Assembly: GCF_036227325.1 (NCBI RefSeq)
Contig: NZ_CP109467.1
Span: 1,674,001 to 1,738,000 of the forward strand
DNA length: 64,000 nucleotides
Source of the DNA: Streptomyces sp. NBC_01465
GTDB taxonomy: Bacteria > Actinomycetota > Actinomycetes > Streptomycetales > Streptomycetaceae
Direction of reading: 5' to 3'
Positions within the stretch are counted from its first letter, which is position 1, and each line of letters starts with the position of its first letter. Shown here piece after piece: positions 1 to 8,253 of this stretch. Both the position numbers and the translations under genes were made by a program. Below the pieces are notes generated by a model. It saw only the letters and a program-made list of their open reading frames with translations, was not told the DNA's origin and made no database searches.

Positions 1-1647
1 GCCGTGCTGGCCGGGGTGCATCCGCGGACTGGTGAACCCTCTTATGTTGTCGTGGAGTTGAAGCAGTGGAGCGAAGCCCATCCGGAGGAGGGTGAGCCTC
101 TGCTGTGCCGGATCGATGCGTATCCGCGGCCGGTACTGCATCCCGTGGAGCAGGTACGCGGGTACTGCGACTACCTCGCCTCCTTCAACGGTGCGCTTGC
201 CGAGCATCCGGGGCGGATCTTCGGAGCGGCCTTTCTGCACAATGCGACGTCGTTCGGCGTCGGTGGGCTCGAGACTGTCGAGGAGAGCGAGCGGGGGCGG
301 CTCTTCACCGGTGACCGACGTGGGGAGTTCGTGGAGTACCTGCGGTCCAAGCTCTCGCCGGAGTCGGGAGCTGCGGCTGCTGATGCGCTGCTTGCCGGGA
401 AGGTTCGGCCGTCCGTGCAGCTGATGTCCGTGGCTGCGGACGAGGTGCGTGAGCGGGAGCAGTTCGTGCTGCTGGACGAGCAGCGGGTGGCGTACGAGAT
501 GGTGCTCGGCGCCGTGCGCAAAGCTCAGCGATCCGATCACAAGGAAGTGGTGGTGGTGACGGGCGGCCCTGGGTCCGGGAAGAGTGTGATCGCTCTGTCC
601 GTGCTGGGAGAGCTTTATCGGCGTGGAGTTACGGCGCTGCACGCGACGGGGTCCGCCTCGTTCACCAAGACCATGCGCAAGGTTGCCGGCGCCCGGAAGC
701 GTGAAGTGCAGGACCTCTTCAAGTACTTCAACAGCTTCATGGCTGCGGAGAAGAACAGCCTGGAGGTTCTGGTCTGCGACGAGGCCCACCGGATCCGCGA
801 GACCTCGGTGAACCGGTATACGCCCGCCGCGCATCGCACCGGCCGGCCGCAGATCGAGGAGCTCATCGACGTCGCCCGGGTGCCTGTTTTTCTGCTCGAT
901 GAGCATCAAGTGGTGCGGCCCGGCGAGATGGGGACAGTGCAGGAGATCAGGGCGGCCGCTGCCGCAAAGGGGCTGGAGTGCCGGGTGGTCGCCCTGGACA
1001 GTCAGTTCCGGTGTGGGGGCAGCGACGCATATCTGCGGTGGGTGGTTCGGCTGCTCGGGCTGGAGGACGGCGGGGCGGTGGAGTGGGAGCCGGACGGGCG
1101 GATGGAACTGACCGTCGTCGATTCGCCCGAGGAGTTGGAGCAGTTCCTCGATGGGCGGCGGGCTCTCGGGTACGGGGCGCGGATGTCGGCCGGGTACTGC
1201 TGGAAGTGGTCAGACGCCAAGCCTGGTCTGCCGCTCCCTGCGGATGTCCGGATCGGCAACTGGGAGCGGCCATGGAACCTGAAGGGCGAGCGGTCGGTCA
1301 TGGGGGCTCCGCCTTCCGCCCTGTGGGCCACTGATCCGGCCGGCTTCGGACAGGTCGGATGCGTCTATACCGCGCAGGGCTTCGAGTACGACTGGAGCGG
1401 TGTCATCCTCGGGCCCGATCTGGTGTGGCGGAACGGGGCGTGGGCGGTCGAACGCGCCGCGTCGAAGGACCCGGTCTTCACCAAGGCGATCTCGGATGCC
1501 GACGTGTCGCGGCTCATTCGGCATACGTACAAGGTGCTGCTGACCCGAGGCATGGTGGGCACGGTGATCTACTCCACGGATGCCGAGACCCGGGCGAAGT
1601 TGAGAGAGCTCATCGGGGCACAGGCAGGTGTGGGGGCTTCGGCGTAG
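1..1647 (+). CDS. DUF2075 (Schlafen-like) helicase/nuclease, 5' end cut by the window
   Basis: The reading frame is open from the first base, so the true N-terminus lies upstream. An ExK-type motif (VELK) right at the visible start looks like the end of a PD-(D/E)XK nuclease core. About 170 residues later come a Walker A loop (GGPGSGKS) and a Walker B motif (LVCDEAH), as in DUF2075 superfamily 1-like helicase domains. The C-terminal part has QGFEYDW and a late LLTRG motif, typical of helicase motifs V-VI. The family is often found near restriction or stress genes, but its substrate is unknown. Nuclease and helicase roles are inferred from motifs only. Confidence 0.85.
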   Translation, partial: AVLAGVHPRTGEPSYVVVELKQWSEAHPEEGEPLLCRIDAYPRPVLHPVEQVRGYCDYLASFNGALAEHPGRIFGAAFLHNATSFGVGGLETVEESERGRLFTGDRRGEFVEYLRSKLSPESGAAAADALLAGKVRPSVQLMSVAADEVREREQFVLLDEQRVAYEMVLGAVRKAQRSDHKEVVVVTGGPGSGKSVIALSVLGELYRRGVTALHATGSASFTKTMRKVAGARKREVQDLFKYFNSFMAAEKNSLEVLVCDEAHRIRETSVNRYTPAAHRTGRPQIEELIDVARVPVFLLDEHQVVRPGEMGTVQEIRAAAAAKGLECRVVALDSQFRCGGSDAYLRWVVRLLGLEDGGAVEWEPDGRMELTVVDSPEELEQFLDGRRALGYGARMSAGYCWKWSDAKPGLPLPADVRIGNWERPWNLKGERSVMGAPPSALWATDPAGFGQVGCVYTAQGFEYDWSGVILGPDLVWRNGAWAVERAASKDPVFTKAISDADVSRLIRHTYKVLLTRGMVGTVIYSTDAETRAKLRELIGAQAGVGASA

Positions 1648-1753
1648 GCGCGGGCTCGAACTGAAATTCACACGCTCCCAGGCATGTAAAGCGAACGTGA
1701 GGGAACGGTAGAGTCCACCTCTCGCTTATCGCGATCACAACGGGGGACCATCC

Positions 1754-2248
1754 ATGCGCAAGAGCCCTGCCATAGCCGTCGCCGGCGCCGTCGCCGCGCT
1801 GGCCGCACTCGCCGCCGCCCCGGCCCAGGCCACCGAGTACAGCTCGGCCCTGAAGATCCGTGGCGTTCAGTACGACGCACCCGGCCGCGACTCCAACAGC
1901 TGCTCGACCGGCAACACGAGCCAGGAGTACGTCACGATCAAGAACTACTCCTCCACGGGGACGGTCAACCTCAAGGGCTATGTGATCAAGGACGCCGTGG
2001 GCAACCGGTTCGTCTTCCCTGCGAACCACTACCTCCAGCCCGGCGACTACGTGCGCCTGCGCGGGGGCAACGGCACCGATTCCGACGCGAACAACGTGGT
2101 CTACCGCCACAACTGCAACTTCATCTGGAACAACGACCGCGACACCATTCGCCTGATCAAGCCTTCCGGCGCCGGGGCGGACACGCACGCCTACACCAAG
2201 TCCGGGTCGGACCGCGACGGCAACGGGTACGTCACCTTCCACAGCTGA
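1754..2248 (+). CDS. Secreted lamin-tail-domain (LTD) protein
   Basis: A 164-residue protein with a Sec-type signal peptide (Arg/Lys start, Ala/Val-rich core, likely cut after AQA near residue 26). The remainder is a single beta-rich lamin-tail fold: it has the EYVTIKNYS strand, the L-GYVIKDAVGN turn, PGDYVRLRGG and IWNNDRDTIRL. Two cysteines may form a disulfide. Bacterial secreted LTD proteins are thought to mediate extracellular binding, sometimes of nucleic acid, but no catalytic residues are visible. It starts with ATG after a GGGGGA site and stands alone in its orientation. The function is unknown. Confidence 0.85.
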   Translation: MRKSPAIAVAGAVAALAALAAAPAQATEYSSALKIRGVQYDAPGRDSNSCSTGNTSQEYVTIKNYSSTGTVNLKGYVIKDAVGNRFVFPANHYLQPGDYVRLRGGNGTDSDANNVVYRHNCNFIWNNDRDTIRLIKPSGAGADTHAYTKSGSDRDGNGYVTFHS

Positions 2249-2507
2249 GCCGCCCGAGGCCCACGGGGCTTCCAACGCGGCCGTCACGCCGTGGTGTTCA
2301 GGGCGCAAGAGGGTGATCGATTCGTGGGGAGACTGTGAAGCCAAGGGTCGGCTTGCAGTGCGTTGCGGGGAAATACATTCACACGGTCATCACTCTTGCC
2401 AGGCTCTCTGTCGCGACCCAAGCTTCTCCTGAGAGCCCCACAACAGATTTCAGGGACGGCAGTTCGGCATTGCGCGAGTGCGGCCCCTCCGACCGGAGGT
2501 GTGTGCG

Positions 2508-4451
2508 GTGCAGGAAATGACCAAAGGTGCCAATGTCAGTCTGAGCGCACTCAGCGACGACGCCGGTGCTGTTGTCGTCAGTCTGAGCTGGAGCAGCCCC
2601 AACGGCGAGGGCGACGCCGATGTCTCCGTGCTGATGCTCGGCACGGACGGCAGAGTGCGTGGCAACTCCGACTTCTTCTTCTACAACAACCCGGTTGCCG
2701 AGGACGGAAGCGTCCAGCTCCTGGGGCCCGCGCAGACCGAAAGCGGCAACGAGGACCGGATTCAGCTGGATCTCACGGCGGTGCCCGCCGGCATCGAGCG
2801 GGTCATCATCGCGGCGAGCCGGTACCAGCGCGCCCGGTTCGGTGAGTTGGAGAATCTTCGGATCACTCTCGCCGACCGGATGGGCGAGGGGATGCTCGGC
2901 TACTCCGTCGTCGGCGCCGGCGAGGAAAGTGCATTCGTATTCGGTGAGATCTACCGGCGGGACAGCGCCTGGAAGTTCCGGGCTGTCGGGCAGGGGTACG
3001 AGACCGGTCTCGCTGGTCTGGCCACCGACTACGGGATCGAGATCGACGAGGATGACGAGCAGCAACAGGAGGAAAGTGCGGAGGCCCTCGCTGTTGTAGA
3101 AGATGCGCCCGTCGCCGCAGCGGTAGCGGTGGCCGTCGCGCCCGCCGCTCCTGTCGTGCCCGCACCCCGGCTTCGTACGGCGAAGAAGAAGGTCACCCTC
3201 CCCAAGACCGCGAAGCCGTCGCTCGCGGAGAACGACACCTGGCGCTCCGCCCGCCTGTTTCCCGTCTCGTCACTGCGGAGCGACCGGGAGCGCGAGACGC
3301 GGGCGACCGCGATCCTGCTCTCGGTCATGGCTCAGGTCCCTGAGTTCGGAAGGAAGTTGACGGCTGCGTTCGGCGCGCCCGCAGGGAGAATGGAGACCTT
3401 TACCGAGGTCTCCCTGCCGTTCGGGGAAACCCCGAGGCGTCCCGACGGAATCATCCGCGTCGAGCGTGCCGGGAAGTTATGGACTGCGCTCGTCGAGACC
3501 AAGACCAATGGGAATCCTCTCAAGTCCGAGCAGGTGCAGGACTATCTGGACATCTCTGCGCGCCGTGGCTACGAGGCCGTCATCACGATCTCGAACGATG
3601 TGGCGCTCGAGGGCAGCGACCTGGTGAACGTGAAGTTCGACGGGCGCCGCAAGCAGAAGGTGGGGCTCTGGCATCTGTCCTGGGCCGAAATCGCCTACCA
3701 GGCACAGATGTTGATCCGGCATGAAGGTGTACGGCTGGAGCCTCATGCATGGCTGCTTCAGGAGCTGCTGCACTACCTCCAGCACGACAATTCCGGATGC
3801 CATGGATTCCTGAACATGGGACCGGCCTGGGTGCCCGTACGCCATGCGATCGACGACGAGACCCTGTGTCCGGGCGATGTGCGTGCCGTCCGGGTGGTGG
3901 AGAGCTGGGAGCGGCTGATTCGGCAGGTGTGCCTGCGGCTCGGCGGTGAGCTCGGCGAGAAGGTGGTTCCCGTCCGGCGCACCAAGCGCGGGGTTGAGCC
4001 GCAGGCCCGGCGGGCGGAGCTCGCCGACCGGCTCTGCGAGGAGGGGCACCTGCAGGCGGAGATTCGGATCGACAGCGCTCCGGGGATTCTGGCCGTCGTC
4101 GCCGATCTGCGGATGGGACGGCTCAGGACCTCGGTCGAGGTCCCCGCCCCCGAGCAGGGGTATCCACTGACCTGGGTGAAGAGACTGATCAAGCAACTCG
4201 GCGAAGCACCGGCCGATCTGCATGTACAGACGCTCCTCGACGGTGGTGTGTCAGGGCCTCGCGGAACACTGGAGAAGCTGCGCCCTGAGCCAGGTGATCT
4301 GATTCCGGCGTCGGCACAGCAGATCACCGGGTTCCGGCTCACCCTCTCGAAGAGCGTCGGAATCACCCGGGGGAACGCCGAGTCGGGGTTCATTCGCAGT
4401 GTCGACGCCGCGGTCGACCGCTTCTACAGCAGCGTGGTGACAAGCCTCTAG
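2508..4451 (+). CDS. TerD-domain protein fused to a PD-(D/E)XK-like nuclease domain, with a TTA codon
   Basis: The N-terminal ~190 residues are a TerD (calcium-binding stress/tellurite) domain: it begins MTKGANVSLSAL after a short lead and includes GDADVSVLML, the FFYNNP loop and the DRIQLDL segment. An Ala/Pro/Val-rich linker (~190-240) leads to a second module with D313-G-I-I ... VE330-T-K332, the order expected of a PD-(D/E)XK nuclease, then ~300 residues I do not recognise. I chose the GTG with GGAGG 8 nt upstream; an ATG three codons later is also possible. Bases 3477-3479 are an in-frame TTA, just before the ETK motif, so translation probably needs the bldA tRNA. Nuclease activity is inferred. 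Confidence 0.82.
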   Translation: MQEMTKGANVSLSALSDDAGAVVVSLSWSSPNGEGDADVSVLMLGTDGRVRGNSDFFFYNNPVAEDGSVQLLGPAQTESGNEDRIQLDLTAVPAGIERVIIAASRYQRARFGELENLRITLADRMGEGMLGYSVVGAGEESAFVFGEIYRRDSAWKFRAVGQGYETGLAGLATDYGIEIDEDDEQQQEESAEALAVVEDAPVAAAVAVAVAPAAPVVPAPRLRTAKKKVTLPKTAKPSLAENDTWRSARLFPVSSLRSDRERETRATAILLSVMAQVPEFGRKLTAAFGAPAGRMETFTEVSLPFGETPRRPDGIIRVERAGKLWTALVETKTNGNPLKSEQVQDYLDISARRGYEAVITISNDVALEGSDLVNVKFDGRRKQKVGLWHLSWAEIAYQAQMLIRHEGVRLEPHAWLLQELLHYLQHDNSGCHGFLNMGPAWVPVRHAIDDETLCPGDVRAVRVVESWERLIRQVCLRLGGELGEKVVPVRRTKRGVEPQARRAELADRLCEEGHLQAEIRIDSAPGILAVVADLRMGRLRTSVEVPAPEQGYPLTWVKRLIKQLGEAPADLHVQTLLDGGVSGPRGTLEKLRPEPGDLIPASAQQITGFRLTLSKSVGITRGNAESGFIRSVDAAVDRFYSSVVTSL

Positions 4452-4461
4452 GACCGCCCTG

Positions 4462-6210
4462 TCAGGCCAGTTGTGTCAGGAGCTCGTCGAGGCGCGTGGC
4501 GTGCTGGGGCGGTACCCGGCCAGTGTCGTCGAACTGCACCGCGCAGGCGGTTGCCGTGTCCACCAGGCTTTCCAGCGTGCGTGCGATCTCGTCCGCCGCA
4601 GCGGAGTGGCGTGCCAGCGTGGGGAGTTCGGCTGCGGCCAGGTCGATTGCCGTGCGTGCCTCTGCCAGGGTTCGGTAGGCCTCTCGGCGCAGGAGCCAGC
4701 GGGGGGAGTTGTCGTGCTGTGGGCGGGGCGTCGTCAGGACGTGGTGTACGTAGGCGTGTGCTGCCGCCCGGGCCGTTTCGAGGCGGCTTCGTACGCCTCC
4801 GCCTCGCTGGGACGGCCACGGGACATGGCCCACCAGCAGCACGATTCCGCAGGCCAGGAGCGTCTCGGCGATGCGATTCCAGGACGCCTGGGGTTCGCCG
4901 TCCGCCATGACCAGGGCCAGGACGAGGGTGGTCACCACCGCCGTCTGTGCTGCGAAGTGCCGCGTGGAGAAAGGGATCAGGGCTCCGCAGAGTGTGACGA
5001 GGGCGATCATTCCGGCCGGGTTCGGCAGGACGGCCGCCAGCGCCGCGAAGAGGGCAGCGCCCGCGATCGTGCCCAGGGCCCGGCACAGTACGCGGGAGGC
5101 CAGCGGGCCCAGATCCGGCTTGACCAGGAAGACCGCTGTCGCCGGCAGCCAGTACCAGTGGGTGTGGTGCAGGGCCTGGGCGATGGCCGCGCTCGCGCCG
5201 AAGCAGACCGCCACTCGGGTTCCGTACTCGCGGCCCGCCGGGCCGACCGCCTTGCGCAGGGCGGCTGTCGGGGCTCGGGGAGTGCGGCGGGCGGGAGCCA
5301 GGGGTGTGGTCGTACCGCTGTCGAAGGTCTGGGCGGCCTGGAGAAGTGCGTTGTCGAGGGCGCGCAGGGCGGCGTCGTCACGGGCGGGGGCCGGGAGCGG
5401 GCCGCAGGGGGTGTGGGTGCGTGCGGCTGCGGCCAGGCGGCGTACGCCCTCGGACGCGCGGGCGGGGAGCGGTTCGGGCGGGGCGGACCAGGCCAGGGCA
5501 GTTGCGGCCTCGGCCAGGGGGAGCGCCGCCGTGAACTGTGCCTGGAGTCGGCCGGAGCGGGTGTCCTGCGCTTGATCCAGTGCCGTGGTCAGCGCGGCTC
5601 TGCGGGCTTGGGCGTGTGGGGTGCCCACGGCGGACAGGAGGTCGGCAATTGCCGTGTAGACGTGGGCAATTGTCCGGCGGTCGTGGGCCTCGCCGCGTGT
5701 ATGGGCGGGTGACGGCAGGAGGAATCTGAGGGTGAGGAGCCAGGCCGCGCCTGCCAGATAGAGCAGGGCGCGCTGCCAGGCCGGTTCGGGCAGGGCCATT
5801 CCAGCGCCGATCGCTGCGCACACCAGGAGCTGCGTGCCGACCGCCGAGGCGATCGGGCCCATCGCGCTCGCCGCGCCCGCGGCCAGGCCGAGCAGCGCGA
5901 GAAGTGCGGGCAGGCAGCCGGTGTGGGTCGTGAGCAGTGCTCCGTACGTACCGATCGCGAGGCCTCCCGCGCCCGCCAGCGCCGGCACACCGAGGCGTCG
6001 CACGCTCGACCGGCGCGGCCCCGGCCTGTCGTTGATGCCCGCCAGCATCGCTCCCAGTGCTGCGAGCACGCCTGCTGAGGGTCGCCCTGCCGCCAGGGCC
6101 GCAGCCAGCAGCGGGCCTGCGGCGAGGGATCCGCGCGCTGCTGCGCTCCAGGGTGCCGGGCCTCGCTGAACGCGCAGGGCGTGTGCCAGCCAGGGCGGGA
6201 TGTGGGGCAT
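4462..6210 (-). CDS. FUSC-family integral membrane protein (aromatic acid exporter-like)
   Basis: About 582 residues with two hydrophobic blocks: an N-terminal helix set rich in Ala/Gly/Leu, and a second near residues 330-450 with conserved FLVKPDLGPLASRVLCR and GTIAGAALFA segments typical of the fusaric-acid-resistance (FUSC) superfamily. Each block is followed by a cytoplasmic helical stretch. The start is an ATG preceded by GGAG at 7 nt, and the upstream in-frame extension reads as non-coding. Relatives export aromatic acids or other amphipathic compounds. No partner periplasmic or outer components are expected in this organism. The substrate is unknown. Confidence 0.85.
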   Translation of the reverse strand: MPHIPPWLAHALRVQRGPAPWSAAARGSLAAGPLLAAALAAGRPSAGVLAALGAMLAGINDRPGPRRSSVRRLGVPALAGAGGLAIGTYGALLTTHTGCLPALLALLGLAAGAASAMGPIASAVGTQLLVCAAIGAGMALPEPAWQRALLYLAGAAWLLTLRFLLPSPAHTRGEAHDRRTIAHVYTAIADLLSAVGTPHAQARRAALTTALDQAQDTRSGRLQAQFTAALPLAEAATALAWSAPPEPLPARASEGVRRLAAAARTHTPCGPLPAPARDDAALRALDNALLQAAQTFDSGTTTPLAPARRTPRAPTAALRKAVGPAGREYGTRVAVCFGASAAIAQALHHTHWYWLPATAVFLVKPDLGPLASRVLCRALGTIAGAALFAALAAVLPNPAGMIALVTLCGALIPFSTRHFAAQTAVVTTLVLALVMADGEPQASWNRIAETLLACGIVLLVGHVPWPSQRGGGVRSRLETARAAAHAYVHHVLTTPRPQHDNSPRWLLRREAYRTLAEARTAIDLAAAELPTLARHSAAADEIARTLESLVDTATACAVQFDDTGRVPPQHATRLDELLTQLA

Positions 6211-6432
6211 CGGGAGGCTCCAGTGCGGGTCGTGAGCGCGGACGGCGCCAATGGACGACCTCGGCCTGGCTTGATCTCCAACCACCGTACTGCGGGCTTG
6301 TGGAGCCGAGGTGACATGCCGGTTTCCGGGGTGTGCCGTGGGGTTCCCGAGGCGGCGGCAGGGGGCGTTGTCAGTGGGGTGTTGTTCACTGGAGTCGTCA
6401 CTATCCGTAGTCGGCGAGTGGGGGATTCCGTG

Positions 6433-7056
6433 GTGGACAAGGGGCGGTATGTGTCGTTGGCGGGGCTTCGGGGGCGGGGATGGACTCCGGCCATAGTGCG
6501 GAACCTGCTGGGTGAGCCTGACCTTTGGGGGCGTAATGCCCGGGATCGGGCCATGCCTGCCGTGCGGTTGTACGGGGCCGATCGCGTGGAGGTCGCTGAG
6601 CGGGGGACCAAGTTTGCTGCTGCTCGGCGGGCTGCCCTGCGGCGTGGGGTTGCCACTGTGCGTGAGGGGAGTACGGGGCGGAGCGCCGCTCTGTTGGCCA
6701 TGGTTCGGGCCACGCCCATCGTTGTGCCGCGGCTCGCTCCTCGGACGCTTGCCGAGCGGGCCGTACGGCATCGGAATCTGATCGACGAGAAGTACGCGCG
6801 AGGGCGGGCCGGGTATGCCTCCGAGCCGGCCACCCTTGCCGGTGCGGATCCTGCTGCTCTTCCTCGGTGGATGGTCAACTACCTGCGCCATGCGCTGACT
6901 CGGTACGACGACCTGTTGCAGGGGCTGGCCGGAGGCGACGGGCGTGAGGAGGCTGAGGCGCTTCTGCGGCGGCGGGTTTATGGGGCCATTGCTGCCGTTT
7001 ATCCGGAGTTGGGGGCCGAGTGTCGGCGCCAGCTTGGGGAGCGAGAGGGTGGATGA
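6433..7056 (+). CDS. Conserved protein of unknown function, possibly with an N-terminal DNA-binding-like module
   Basis: About 207 residues from a GTG with GGGGGA 7 nt upstream; another GTG lies one codon earlier. The N-terminus (YVSLAGLRGRGWTPAIVRN, then LLGEPD, then PAVRLYGADRVEVAE) resembles small excisionase-like domains in which a helix-turn-helix is followed by a Tyr/Arg wing, as in other short streptomycete proteins. The rest is helical and Arg/Ala-rich (AVRHRNLIDEKY, WMVNYLRHALTRYD, VYGAIAAVYPEL). It is transcribed away from the FUSC gene. The function is not known and the DNA-binding idea is only inference. Confidence 0.65.
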   Translation: MDKGRYVSLAGLRGRGWTPAIVRNLLGEPDLWGRNARDRAMPAVRLYGADRVEVAERGTKFAAARRAALRRGVATVREGSTGRSAALLAMVRATPIVVPRLAPRTLAERAVRHRNLIDEKYARGRAGYASEPATLAGADPAALPRWMVNYLRHALTRYDDLLQGLAGGDGREEAEALLRRRVYGAIAAVYPELGAECRRQLGEREGG

Positions 7057-7083
7057 GCGCAGGGTGCGGGTGTTGGAGCTGCG

Positions 7084-8253
7084 CTAGTCGCGGTGGAGCG
7101 CGGACACCGCGTCCGCCTTCGGGTCGCCCCGGGGCCACCAGTCGTTCCGGCCCGGGTCCGACTCGTAGGCGTACCAGCGGTGGTCCGGTCCGAAGCGCAG
7201 CTGCATCGATCCGCCGGGGATCGTGAGGTGGTTGCGGGAGGGCTGGAAGCGGGGATAGCCCGCTGCGGCCAGGGCCGGGCGCGCCCGGTCGAAGGGGCCG
7301 GCCGGCGGGTCCCACTCCGTTTCCAGTACGGACAGACCCACGACTCCGCCCTGCCGCCAGGCCACGACCGCCCGGGCCAGGTCCGTGGGGGTGCGGCCGG
7401 TGGCCGCCGCCAGGTCCCGGTAGAGCGCACGGGTGGAGGCGGTGAGGCCCGCGGTGGGACGGGCCGCCGCCCTGCGGACCGCGTCCTGCCAGGTGGTGAG
7501 CGCGGCGACGGGATCGTGTCCGGTGGTGAGGAGCGTGTGCGCGCGGGCCGCCGCGTCCGTGGCCAGGTGGTCGAGGGCCAGGGCGTCGACCCCTGCGGGC
7601 GCGGTGGGGTACGCCGGGGGTGAGCCGGGGTGCGGGGGCACCTGGAGCGGGGGCGGCAGCGGCGGGAGGAACCGCTCAGCGAGGGCTTCCCGCGCCGGGA
7701 TTCCGGGAGTCGGCGCCGCGGGCGGGGTCTCGCGGGCCGCGTGGGCGGCGTTGCGGTGCCCGAGTTCGTCGAGGAGTGCGTGCTCGGTCTTGCCCCGCAT
7801 GAGGAGCAGGACGAACGGATCCTTGTCGAGGAGGGCCGCCGTCTCGTAGCAGAGGGCCGCCGCGTGCTTGCAGGGGCGGCCGCTGTCCGGGCACGAACAC
7901 GACGGCAGGAGGTCGCCGCGCGAGGGCAGCAGCGCAACGCCCGCCTCGGCCGCGGCATCCACGAGCGAGTGCGGCATGTCCTTGTCGAGGAGGGCTGCCA
8001 TATGGCCCGGCTGGGAGGCCGCCTCGTCGAGGAACTGGTTCCAGGCGTCCTCGGAGAGCGTGTGCATGCGCAGTTCGGTGCGGTACGGGCGCGGGCGGCT
8101 GCCTTGTACGTACGCGATGATCCGGCCCGGGGTGACGTGGACCGACACCACATGGCCGTCCTGCTGATAGGCCCTGCCCCGGGCCAGTCGTGCCGGGTCG
8201 ATGGAGAGTGCCTCCAGCGCCTCCACCCAGGCGGTCCCCCACCAGCTGCTCAT
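7084..8253 (-). CDS. SWIM zinc-finger protein, partner of the SNF2 helicase
   Basis: A 389-residue protein containing one SWIM motif, CxC-x6-CxH (CSCPDSGRPCKH, near residue 118), expected to bind zinc and contact nucleic acid or protein. The N-terminal part (MSSWWGTAWVEALEAL ... RGRAYQQDG) is the usual opening of actinobacterial SWIM proteins. A Pro-rich linker separates it from a helical C-terminal half. The start codon overlaps the stop of the upstream SNF2 helicase by 4 bp (ATGA), so the two are probably translationally coupled and work together in DNA remodelling or repair. This pairing is common in actinobacteria; the mechanism is unclear. Confidence 0.88.
   Translation of the reverse strand: MSSWWGTAWVEALEALSIDPARLARGRAYQQDGHVVSVHVTPGRIIAYVQGSRPRPYRTELRMHTLSEDAWNQFLDEAASQPGHMAALLDKDMPHSLVDAAAEAGVALLPSRGDLLPSCSCPDSGRPCKHAAALCYETAALLDKDPFVLLLMRGKTEHALLDELGHRNAAHAARETPPAAPTPGIPAREALAERFLPPLPPPLQVPPHPGSPPAYPTAPAGVDALALDHLATDAAARAHTLLTTGHDPVAALTTWQDAVRRAAARPTAGLTASTRALYRDLAAATGRTPTDLARAVVAWRQGGVVGLSVLETEWDPPAGPFDRARPALAAAGYPRFQPSRNHLTIPGGSMQLRFGPDHRWYAYESDPGRNDWWPRGDPKADAVSALHRD

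Noticed and set aside
1668..1753. ECF-type promoter (GGAAC) before the lamin-tail gene
   Set aside because: GGGAAC is present but the matching CGTT element at the proper distance is not.
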